Assembly: GCA_029564115.1 (NCBI GenBank)
Contig: JAKQQP010000642.1
Span: 1-9,561 of the forward strand
Length of the DNA stretch: 9,561 nt
Reading direction: 5' to 3'
From: Candidatus Rifleibacteriota bacterium
GTDB lineage: Bacteria; Riflebacteria; Ozemobacteria; Ozemobacterales; Ozemobacteraceae
The translations under genes and the position numbers were made by a program. The stretch's first letter is position 1; each line of letters begins with the position of its first letter. Positions 1 through 5,179 of the stretch are shown here, piece after piece. Under the pieces are notes generated by a model. That model did not search any database. It was given only the letters and a program-made list of their open reading frames with translations, and had not been told where the DNA came from.

Positions 1-22
1 ACCAAGGTTCGCCGAGGTGCTG

Positions 23-50
23 AAGGCCCGCTTAAACAGCGGGCCTTCTT
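23..50. terminator. Rho-independent terminator at the left edge
   Basis: Perfect 9-bp stem AAGGCCCGC / GCGGGCCTT (23-31 and 39-47) around a 7-base loop, followed by CTTC and a T-rich stretch. It closes a plus-strand transcript whose gene lies before the window. The window opens with ACCA, which could be the tail of a tRNA, but that cannot be shown. The T-run is weak, so activity is likely but not certain. Confidence 0.75.
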
Positions 51-85
51 CATTTTCGACAATATGCCGCCCCCCATGGACCTCT

Positions 86-113
86 TTGGACTTACCACAA
101 ACTTTGTGGTAAT
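86..113 (+). promoter_or_regulatory. Palindromic operator over a weak promoter
   Basis: Bases 92-112 form a perfect 21-bp palindrome: arm TTACCACAAA, central C, arm TTTGTGGTAA. It falls between a possible -35 TTGGAC (86-91) and a possible -10 GGTAAT (108-113; 16-base spacer), so a bound protein would block transcription of the membrane-protein gene that follows. The palindrome is seen directly. The promoter reading is inference from weak hexamers. The cognate regulator is not recognised. Confidence 0.5.
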
Positions 114-115
114 TT

Positions 116-155
116 TGTGTGGTAACTTTTACGACTTGAAATGAGTTACCACACA
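116..155. repeat. Inverted repeat of the TTACCAC box
   Basis: Perfect 12-bp inverted repeat: TGTGTGGTAACT (116-127) and AGTTACCACACA (144-155) with a 16-base spacer. With the palindrome just upstream, this makes four copies of a TTACCACA-type box in 64 bases. It could be a second operator or a hairpin in the mRNA leader. It covers the ATG at 141, which argues against that codon being the main start of the next gene. Confidence 0.6.
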
Positions 156-215
156 CATTTCGCCGGTTGTCCTGATTGCGGACTCTTCAGAAACTGGGAA
201 CGAGACAGAGAAAAC

Positions 216-833
216 ATGCGAACCTGCCCTGATCTGCCCATGAATCAAATGCCGGTTATCGTCAAGATCGGCAGCCCGATAAGCATCAATTTTGCGCTTT
301 TTTGCATTGCCCTTTTTCTGTCAGGCATCTGGGGAATGGGGTTGCTGTTCCGCGCACCGGGCAAGTATTTTGTGAGCATGACGCTTCTTTCTCTTATGTT
401 TATCGTGCCTTTTCTCGGTATTTTCTATCGCAAAATCGAAATGTCGATCACGAAAAAAACTGTCAGATGGGAATCGGAACGCTGGCCATTTCTTGCGATC
501 AGATGGCAGGAACCATTCGCCAGTTTCAAATACATTGTCGTTGAAGAAACTCAGCCATCTCTTGACGGGCCTGAATTACTTCATTTTCGCCCAGATCGCC
601 TGACGCTGATCAGAAAAGGCAAATACGGCCGAATCGAATCTCGCCTGCTGCACATCATGCTCTACCACCCCAAAAACCCCGCAAAATTCTCGATTTCTCT
701 TGCCTGTTTTGGTTTCTCTGAAATTGAAAAAGCCAGAGACTATCTCGATTCTGCACATAAGCTTCTCGGCCTGCCCAAAGCCATATTGAAAAACGGCCAG
801 ATTGAAGAAATCGAAGACCTCCCGGGCGAATAA
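216..833 (+). CDS. Two-helix membrane protein of unknown function
   Basis: Unrecognised protein of about 205 residues. Counting from the upstream ATG at 141 (230 residues), two hydrophobic helices lie at about 51-70 and 77-96 with a very short turn, followed by a soluble domain of about 130 residues that is rich in beta-type strands and ends in a helical stretch (DYLDSAHKLLGL). A membrane hairpin plus a small strand-rich domain recalls bacterial PH-like membrane proteins, but no diagnostic motif is visible. The start at 216 is preferred because AGAG at 207-210 gives a plausible ribosome site, while the ATG at 141 has none and lies inside an inverted repeat. The start at 141 would add a CPDCG motif; ATGs at 240 and 249 are further options. 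It stands alone and lies on the flank side of the tRNA fragment, so it is probably a chromosomal gene. Confidence 0.75.
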   Translation: MRTCPDLPMNQMPVIVKIGSPISINFALFCIALFLSGIWGMGLLFRAPGKYFVSMTLLSLMFIVPFLGIFYRKIEMSITKKTVRWESERWPFLAIRWQEPFASFKYIVVEETQPSLDGPELLHFRPDRLTLIRKGKYGRIESRLLHIMLYHPKNPAKFSISLACFGFSEIEKARDYLDSAHKLLGLPKAILKNGQIEEIEDLPGE

Positions 834-855
834 GTCCGGTGGAATAAAACTGCTA

Positions 856-874
856 CTGCCAGCCATTCTGGCAG
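856..874 (+). terminator. Possible terminator hairpin after the membrane-protein gene
   Basis: 7-bp perfect stem CTGCCAG / CTGGCAG with a 5-base loop, starting 22 bases after the stop codon. No T-run follows directly (the next one is at 905-911), so if it ends transcription it is not a textbook intrinsic terminator. Confidence 0.4.
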
Positions 875-923
875 GCCAACCAGGTCCGACAATACAGGCC
901 AACATTTTTTTCTACCGCCAGGG

Positions 924-995
924 CATATTTGTCGATCAAGATTCGCAAAATATGATCGACAAACCAGCTTGTTGCTAAAAAATGATTGTCAAAAT
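924..995. repeat. 72-bp direct repeat, copy A
   Basis: Matches 1324-1395 without gaps at a constant offset of 400 bases: 64 of 72 positions are identical by my count (mismatches at 927, 934, 939, 946, 947, 951, 968, 987). It contains three versions of one 11-base box: TTTGTCGATCA (928-938, inverted), TGATCGACAAA (953-963) and TGATTGTCAAA (983-993). The box layout suggests a protein-binding array. This copy is on the flank side of the tRNA fragment. Confidence 0.9.
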
Positions 996-1138
996 CTGCC
1001 GCTGCAGAAGCAAAAAAATGACTCATCAACTGGCGAGCACTGGTTCAGGTTTTCAATCATTGCGCTATAATCACTCATTTCTACAGGCCTGAAAAAAGCT
1101 TCACCTGGTCTATTTCGAGCCAAACCCGAAAATTGTGC

Positions 1139-1173
1139 AAAAAAAATCATCCCTGGCCGTAACGGTCAGGGAT
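1139..1173 (-). terminator. Terminator of the interrupted tRNA gene
   Basis: 11-bp stem (1149-1159 and 1163-1173) with a 3-base loop and one G-T pair; on the minus strand it is followed by GA and eight T. It lies just past the tRNA 3' fragment at 1186-1207, where a tRNA terminator belongs. The A-rich and T-rich sides can pair further, so it may also stop plus-strand transcripts. Confidence 0.85.
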
Positions 1174-1185
1174 AATCTTTTAAAC

Positions 1186-1207
1186 GGTGCCGGGGACGGG
1201 ACTCGAA
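1186..1207 (-). other. tRNA 3'-end fragment, probable att site
   Basis: Read on the minus strand, this segment is T-loop TTCGAGT, T-stem CCCGT, acceptor strand CCCCGGC, discriminator A and CC, the typical last 22 bases of a tRNA. Upstream of the T loop the sequence is not tRNA-like: the 5' T-stem strand that should pair with CCCGT is absent. Integrases of mobile elements often use the tRNA 3' end as attachment core, leaving such a fragment at one border and an intact tRNA at the other. Because the terminator side (lower coordinates) is the original flank, the element should extend to higher coordinates and the whole tRNA should lie past its far end, outside the window. Amino-acid identity cannot be told. 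A decayed tRNA without integration is the alternative. Confidence 0.7.
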
Positions 1208-1234
1208 AAAGTTAATTTGAAATTCGCTCTATCA

Positions 1235-1270
1235 CTGATCAGTTCAGAACTTCATCTTTAAACTGATCAG
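1235..1270. repeat. 10-bp inverted repeat beside the att core
   Basis: CTGATCAGTT (1235-1244) and AACTGATCAG (1261-1270) are perfect inverted copies with a 16-base spacer, and each contains the palindrome CTGATCAG. They begin 28 bases inside the tRNA fragment, where integrase arm-type or excisionase sites are often found. The repeat is seen; the role is inference. Confidence 0.55.
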
Positions 1271-1297
1271 CATAATTGAGCATAGATTAGCACAAAC

Positions 1298-1317
1298 CAC
1301 TACCATTTTCACTACCA
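1298..1317. repeat. Short direct repeat CACTACCA
   Basis: Two copies of CACTACCA (1298-1305, 1310-1317) with a 12-base period, between the att core and the end of the Fic gene. They could be recombinase or regulator sites, but such short repeats also arise by chance. Confidence 0.35.
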
Positions 1318-1323
1318 CCTGAA

Positions 1324-1395
1324 CATTTTTGTCAATCACGATTCGACAAAAATGATCGACAAACCAGTTTGTTGCTAAAAAATGATCGTCAAAAT
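1324..1395. repeat. 72-bp direct repeat, copy B, covering the Fic stop codon
   Basis: Second copy of the repeat at 924-995. Boxes: TTTGTCAATCA (1328-1338, inverted), TGATCGACAAA (1353-1363) and TGATCGTCAAA (1383-1393); a partial box ATTCGACAAA lies at 1341-1350. The TGA stop of the Fic gene (1389-1391, minus strand) is inside the repeat. This copy is on the element side of the tRNA fragment. Confidence 0.9.
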
Positions 1396-2510
1396 AACAC
1401 CTTGCCCTCAGCAATGTTTAAAAGCTCTGCAAAGGCATAAACGCCGGCTTTTCGCCCGGACGCCTCTTCTAAGACTTTTAAAATGCCGCTATCCCGCATT
1501 TTTTGAACAATTCTTCGAGCTGAAGGCGCAGGAATGCCGGCATGCTCAATAAAATCACTACTTTTAAAAATAGGGCGATCGAACAGCCAGTCCAGCGCCA
1601 GTATGCCGTATTGCGAATGCATCAGTTCGACCAGCAGCGTCTTCTTGGCATTGTAAAGACTGAGAATCTCCGAAGCCTTCCTGGAATTCTCTTCGGCCTG
1701 AGACTTTAATGATTTGAGAAAGAATACGCACCAGTCGCTCCATTTACCGTCTGAAGAGACCGCCAGAAGTCGATCGTAGTATTCATCGCGGTTTGCCTCA
1801 AAATAAGCACTGATGTAAAACATTGGCTGACGTATCAGCTTAGCCTGCCAGAGGAACAAAGGCACAAGCATGCGCCCCAGTCGCCCGTTCCCATCCAGAA
1901 ATGGATGAATCGCCTCGAACTCGACATGCAAAAGAGCCAATTGAACAAGTCGGTCAGGAAAATGCTCCGAATGAATAAATTTTTCAAATTCGCTCATAGC
2001 CGCCGGCAGTTTATCTGCAGAAACAGGCACAAACCTTGCCTGATCAATAGTGCAACCTGCCGGACCAATCCAGTTGGGAATCTTACGATAAGCCCCGGGG
2101 GATTTACCATGCCCTCTGACGCTATCCATCAATACTGCATGAGTTTCAAGGATTACTCTCTGCGAAAGCGGCAGATTTTCAAGCATCTTCATTGCATGCC
2201 GCATAGCCCTGCGATAATTCAGGATTTCCTGAATATCATTGCGTTTTTCAGGAGACACAAGCTTCCCGGCTTCAGAGGCCTCGAATTCAAGAACCTCACC
2301 CATAGTCGCCTGTGTTCCTTCAATACGCGAAGAAAGCACCGCTTCCTGGGTCGTCAGTGGACTCAGCAGAACTGATGCGTTTGGGATAGCTTCCAGCAGC
2401 CCGTCATACCTGGCCACAGCAGCATTAGCAGGGCCGATCAAGGGAACAATCATTCCCCAGTCCAGGTCACCCGGCGGAAACTTGCCATTATGGTATTGAA
2501 CGGTTGTCAT
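1389..2510 (-). CDS. Fic-domain protein AMP-transferase (class II)
   Basis: 373 residues. The Fic core motif HPFLDGNGRLGR (202-213) is complete: catalytic His202, acidic Asp206 for the metal, and both glycines and arginines that bind the ATP phosphates. Enzymes of this family move AMP from ATP to hydroxyl side chains of target proteins in the cytoplasm. The N-terminal segment carries the inhibitory motif S-x-x-x-E-G (Ser60-Gly65, SSRIEG), which marks class II Fic proteins, whose own helix blocks ATP binding. The C-terminal part (about 305-362) looks like a winged helix-turn-helix (ARRIVQKMRDSGIL plus a wing). Length and architecture match Shewanella SoFic (about 372 residues). Start: ATG with GGAG on the minus strand 7 bases upstream. 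It is transcribed away from the replication genes, and its stop codon lies in a 72-bp repeat next to the att site, which fits an accessory gene at an element border. The target protein is unknown. Confidence 0.95.
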   Translation of the reverse strand: MTTVQYHNGKFPPGDLDWGMIVPLIGPANAAVARYDGLLEAIPNASVLLSPLTTQEAVLSSRIEGTQATMGEVLEFEASEAGKLVSPEKRNDIQEILNYRRAMRHAMKMLENLPLSQRVILETHAVLMDSVRGHGKSPGAYRKIPNWIGPAGCTIDQARFVPVSADKLPAAMSEFEKFIHSEHFPDRLVQLALLHVEFEAIHPFLDGNGRLGRMLVPLFLWQAKLIRQPMFYISAYFEANRDEYYDRLLAVSSDGKWSDWCVFFLKSLKSQAEENSRKASEILSLYNAKKTLLVELMHSQYGILALDWLFDRPIFKSSDFIEHAGIPAPSARRIVQKMRDSGILKVLEEASGRKAGVYAFAELLNIAEGKVLF

Positions 2511-2530
2511 CAGGGCACTCCGACATCTTC

Positions 2531-2545
2531 AGCTTCAGTGAAGCT
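2531..2545 (-). promoter_or_regulatory. 15-bp palindrome upstream of the Fic gene
   Basis: AGCTTCA G TGAAGCT is a perfect 7+1+7 palindrome 20 bases before the Fic start codon. It is a candidate operator, possibly for the winged helix of the Fic protein itself (inference), or a small leader hairpin. Confidence 0.45.
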
Positions 2546-2611
2546 TATCACATTTGCAGCAAGTAGCCAAACAAGAATACCGCTCAAGCATATTCGCTCA
2601 GCCTGGCCTGC

Positions 2612-2713
2612 TGTTTCTAAAAACTATTTTTTCGCATGCTTTAAGCACAAAAATTCGCATCAATCTCTAAAAGCCTCATTGTTACTAAATTCAACGGCTT
2701 TGTTTCTAAAAAA
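2612..2713. repeat. Direct repeat TGTTTCTAAAAA in the divergent control region
   Basis: TGTTTCTAAAAA occurs at 2612-2623 and again at 2701-2712, both in the 245-base gap between the divergent Fic and helix-turn-helix genes. The TTTCT half resembles the arm of the palindrome at 2720-2736, so these may be further half-sites for one regulator. The gap is rich in A and T and must hold at least two promoters, but I see no convincing -35/-10 pair. Confidence 0.45.
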
Positions 2714-2719
2714 TACTTC

Positions 2720-2736
2720 TTTCTGAAATTCAGAAA
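2720..2736 (+). promoter_or_regulatory. 17-bp palindromic operator before the helix-turn-helix gene
   Basis: TTTCTGAA A TTCAGAAA is a perfect 8+1+8 palindrome ending 19 bases before the ATG at 2756. Its position over the expected promoter of the small DNA-binding protein suggests autoregulation. Palindrome seen; role inferred. Confidence 0.55.
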
Positions 2737-2755
2737 CTATGTCTTTATTTATGTC

Positions 2756-3007
2756 ATGAGACTTCAGAAAGATAAAAACCAAACTGCTTATCACGGTGCT
2801 CTGGTAGCCGCCAAAAAGTGGCTTACCCGGCAGGAAGTAGCAGATTATCTTGGTGTCTCGCCATCCATGATAGACCGGCACCTCAGGCACTCACTGCCAA
2901 CCTACTCAGTTGTTCCTGGTGGCCGATCTTTTGTGTTCAAACGAGAAGAAGTCGATGCCTGGGTCGAAGCCAACCGAATTGGTCCAGACGACGAGTTTTT
3001 CCTCTGA
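2756..3007 (+). CDS. Small helix-turn-helix protein, excisionase-like
   Basis: 83 residues. Residues about 22-72 match the HTH_17 / excisionase-type fold: WLTRQEVADYLGVSPSMIDR forms the helix-turn-helix, followed by the short wing strand (GGRSFVFKREEVDAWVEANR) typical of this family. Members bind DNA as excisionases (recombination directionality factors) or as small transcription regulators. No integrase gene is next to it, so excisionase is only one of two fair readings. The ATG at 2756 has no recognisable Shine-Dalgarno sequence and no better in-frame start follows, so translation may be weak or from a leaderless message. It is divergent from the Fic gene and is the first gene of the plus-strand block; the ParB-like gene starts 119 bases after its stop. 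Confidence 0.8.
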   Translation: MRLQKDKNQTAYHGALVAAKKWLTRQEVADYLGVSPSMIDRHLRHSLPTYSVVPGGRSFVFKREEVDAWVEANRIGPDDEFFL

Positions 3008-3043
3008 CCTCAGTTCATTGCAATTACATGCTCCTTCACTAAC

Positions 3044-3089
3044 TGCGAAGCCTTCAAGGTTTTTCGTTACAGAAAGACTTCGCTTCGCA
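3044..3089. repeat. Inverted repeat in the leader of the ParB-like gene
   Basis: TGCGAAG (3044-3050) and CTTCGCA (3083-3089) form a 7-bp perfect inverted repeat with a 32-base interior, 37 bases before the next start codon. It could fold in mRNA or be a binding site. It is short and may be coincidental. Confidence 0.35.
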
Positions 3090-3125
3090 ACATTCAATTA
3101 AACCCAGAACAAAAAGGACTACGCC

Positions 3126-4043
3126 ATGAATCTCGACACGCAAAACAATGGCAATACAGAACTTTCACAAAAGCCCTGCACAGTCGACGAACCCGCATCC
3201 GTTGCCACCGAAATCGCGACAGAAGTAACCCCGGAGGCCACACCCCAGGAAGCTACCGACACCAGAAGTAAAAAGCCTGGCACCGGTAAGCTAGGTCGCC
3301 CCAAAAAGTCACCGCCACAAGCCGCAACTTCAGTTTCTGAAACAGATTCGCCGCTTCCTGCTGACACAGAAATGGAAATTGATAGTCTGGAATTAGCAGT
3401 AGAGCTTCGAGATGACTATGATCAGGAAGTTATTGATTCCTATGCGGCCGCCGGAAAAGAAAATCTGCCGAAGCCGAAAATCGCCTACTGCCCTGAAAAT
3501 ACGGAACTGCATAAAAAGGTTATCGATGGTATGCATATCATTGAGGCATACCGAGAACTCGGCGAAATCAGTATTGTTTGCCAATACATAATGGTTGCTG
3601 GTGTAGCTGATGCCCTGCAAAAGGCTGCTGAGGCAAACTGCCGCCATGGTAAACAGCTAAGTAGAGAAGAAAAAACCAGAGCGGCAAAAGAACTACATGC
3701 TGCAGAGTATTCTCAGGAAGCGATTGCCCGGACTCTCTCTGTAAGCCAGGCAACCGTAAGCAGAATGATCGCCAGCACGGATGAAACACCCCGGAACGAA
3801 GTTCGGGCAGAGGGTGCAAACAGAAATCCTATACAGGTGAATAAAAAAGACAGTCCCGAGCAATTGGTAAAAAAAATGGAAATGACGATTAAAAAGCTCA
3901 AAGAGAGCGGGTTGCCCGAAGGTCTCTATACTGAGTTATTATCGTTTATTCCCAGAATTGAAGCTGCATTTTCGCAGCAAAATGATGATCAGGAGCCTGA
4001 ATATGGTCAGGATGAAGTTGTGGATGCTGCAGAGGTTTCTTAG
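3126..4043 (+). CDS. ParB-like DNA-binding protein with an AT-hook
   Basis: 305 residues. Residues 1-80 are disordered, rich in Thr, Glu, Ala and Pro, with an AT-hook core GKLGRPKK (54-61) that would bind the minor groove of AT-rich DNA. Residues about 130-215 resemble the ParB fold: VIDGMHIIEAYRELG (132-146) aligns with the DGxHRxxAxxxLG segment, ANCRHGKQLSREEKTRAA with the conserved helix after it, and YSQEAIARTLSVSQATVSR (195-213) is a clear helix-turn-helix. The arginine of the usual G-[EH]-[RH]-R phosphate/CTP motif is replaced (GMHII), so classical CTP-switch activity is doubtful. The C-terminal part holds a charged helix (about 244-262) and an acidic tail. Start: ATG with AAGGA 7 bases upstream. 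It could serve partition, origin binding or regulation of the replication genes after it. The frame stays open after its TAG (see 4044-4289). Confidence 0.75.
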   Translation: MNLDTQNNGNTELSQKPCTVDEPASVATEIATEVTPEATPQEATDTRSKKPGTGKLGRPKKSPPQAATSVSETDSPLPADTEMEIDSLELAVELRDDYDQEVIDSYAAAGKENLPKPKIAYCPENTELHKKVIDGMHIIEAYRELGEISIVCQYIMVAGVADALQKAAEANCRHGKQLSREEKTRAAKELHAAEYSQEAIARTLSVSQATVSRMIASTDETPRNEVRAEGANRNPIQVNKKDSPEQLVKKMEMTIKKLKESGLPEGLYTELLSFIPRIEAAFSQQNDDQEPEYGQDEVVDAAEVS

Positions 4044-4289
4044 GTCAGCATAGGCGTTTCTGAAAAGAATGCGCATAATGCCCATTCTGCTGAAAATTCA
4101 GATGCAACAAGCCATGCTGCGTCTGACCTGCAGCACGATTCTGTCGATGCCACCGTTGAATCAGAAACAGAGTTAGAAGCAGAAGCTGATACAAGACCGG
4201 AAGACAGTCTATCAGCCATTGCTGCAGGCTATTCCGGCATGAAAGCGGTATCACAACACCTCTGCCGGTCTAAGTACCAGCAACCATAA
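4044..4289 (+). pseudogene. In-frame open extension of the ParB-like gene after TAG
   Basis: After the TAG at 4041-4043, 81 codons run on in the same frame to a TAA at 4287-4289. The reading is acidic and rich in Ser, Ala, Glu and His, like the flanks of the ParB-like protein, with stretches such as VESETELEAEADTRPED and a final SLSAIAAGYSGMKAVSQHL. It has no own early start codon; the only ATG is 17 codons from the end. Most likely a nonsense mutation cut a longer protein of about 387 residues. Stop-codon readthrough is possible. TAG recoding is unlikely, since TAG ends another gene at 9417-9419 just before a terminator. A chance open frame of this length is uncommon but not excluded. Confidence 0.5.
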
Positions 4290-4310
4290 CAAGCCTACTT
4301 AATTACGATA

Positions 4311-4345
4311 ACCGGCCCAAACTTTAAAGTAGAGGGCGGGCCGGT
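4311..4345. other. Long-loop hairpin upstream of the replication genes
   Basis: Perfect 8-bp GC-rich stem ACCGGCCC (4311-4318) / GGGCCGGT (4338-4345) around a 19-base interior that contains the palindrome ACTTTAAAGT (4321-4330). No T-run follows, so it is not a standard terminator. It lies about 95 bases before the TOPRIM gene in a 149-base gap (4290-4438) with no gene. A leader structure, an operator or part of a replication origin are all possible; none is shown. Confidence 0.5.
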
Positions 4346-4438
4346 AACTCTCACCCTTTATTGAAGCAGACTCTGAGGCAGTAGTTCAGCTACAGCCCTG
4401 AGCCAGGTTTCGCACACTAAATTTAAGGAGAATTTACG

Positions 4439-5179
4439 ATGTCAACTAACTCAGAAGCCCCGAAGGGTTTCACAGACCAAGAAAAGATCGATCTATTCAT
4501 GGCTGACATGAAGAAATCAGGCTTACAGCAGGAAATACTCAACGCTAATGGGGTAAAAATCTTCACAGGCACACCAGAAGGACTGGCTGCGATGATCAAT
4601 ATCGAAACCAGTTTCGCTACTCACCTATGCCTGAATCACGTAATAGTCATATTCCCTTACCCGGTTCAAGAGAAAAAGAATCAATCATGCCGCGTGAAGC
4701 TTATACCCGCATATACCTGCGCAGACGGCAGTCAGATCAAATATATGCAGCCAAAGGGTGTTCCGACCCGGCCTTATATAATCGATTCAGTCTGGAATAC
4801 TAGGAAAGTCCCTTCCATTGATCTGTTCATAGTAGAAGGCGAGAAAAAGGCTCTGCTGCTGAATCAGGCAGGGTTTCCCACTATAGCGCTGCCTGGGGCC
4901 TACAACTTCAGAAATACCGGCGAAAGCCAGGCTGAAAAAATCGACCTTTCTGAGGATTTACGAGCCTTCACCTGGACTGGCAGAAATGTCTACATCGCCT
5001 TTGATGCTGACTTCAGAACGAATAAACAGGTTAGACAGGCAATGTTTGAACTGACGTTCAGACTTGAAAAACACGGGGCTCAGGTCAAGATTACAACGTG
5101 GGACCCCAGAGATGGAAAAGGTATCGACGACTTAATTGTTGGCAAAATTGATAAACAGGAGACTTCTTATGACAAGTAA
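4439..5179 (+). CDS. TOPRIM-domain, DUF3854-like primase-type protein
   Basis: 246 residues. The TOPRIM fold is clear: LFIVEGEKKALLLNQAGF (129-146) brings the catalytic Glu133, VYIAFDAD (184-191) the metal-binding pair Asp189/Asp191, and the end has DGKGIDDLI (225-233), the phrase usual in plasmid and phage TOPRIM proteins. Residues about 60-120 (FPYPV ... CRVKLIPAYT ... KYMQPKG ... RPYIIDSVW) follow the pattern seen before TOPRIM in DUF3854 and related primase-like proteins. No zinc-finger cysteine cluster of DnaG type is present. The likely role is RNA-primer synthesis or replication initiation for the element, though activity of such short proteins is inferred. Start: ATG 8 bases after a perfect TAAGGAG (4424-4430). 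Its 3' end overlaps the start of the ATPase gene by 11 bases, implying coupled translation and joint function. Confidence 0.85.
   Translation: MSTNSEAPKGFTDQEKIDLFMADMKKSGLQQEILNANGVKIFTGTPEGLAAMINIETSFATHLCLNHVIVIFPYPVQEKKNQSCRVKLIPAYTCADGSQIKYMQPKGVPTRPYIIDSVWNTRKVPSIDLFIVEGEKKALLLNQAGFPTIALPGAYNFRNTGESQAEKIDLSEDLRAFTWTGRNVYIAFDADFRTNKQVRQAMFELTFRLEKHGAQVKITTWDPRDGKGIDDLIVGKIDKQETSYDK

Noticed and set aside
141..215. Extended start of the membrane protein at 141, adding a CPDCG motif that might look like half a zinc site.
   Set aside because: No ribosome site, the ATG lies in an inverted repeat, and there is only one Cys pair. The start at 216 fits better, though the longer form is not excluded.
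989..1060. A 23-codon minus-strand reading frame (ATG at 1060) ending in repeat copy A, at the same place where the Fic stop lies in copy B.
   Set aside because: No ribosome site, no similarity to the Fic C-terminus, and a length easily reached by chance.
1044..1180. A TATAAT at 1066-1071 with TTCAGG 16 bases upstream could start a roughly 100-base RNA ending at the hairpin 1149-1173.
   Set aside because: The -35 matches the consensus at only three of six positions and nothing else supports an RNA gene here.
924..1395. CRISPR-like array or insertion sequence suggested by the paired 72-bp repeats.
   Set aside because: Only two copies in direct orientation, no regular spacers, no transposase gene and no target-site duplication visible.
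1905..2375. 156-codon plus-strand open frame opposite the Fic gene.
   Set aside because: It overlaps the Fic active-site coding region and reads as a basic, feature-poor shadow.
3126..4289. Reassignment of TAG to an amino acid, to explain the open frame after 4043.
   Set aside because: TAG ends the small gene at 9417-9419 directly before a terminator, and no other gene here has an internal TAG.
5136..5168. TTG start at 5136 for the ATPase.
   Set aside because: ATG at 5169 has AGGAG at ideal spacing; TTG has none.
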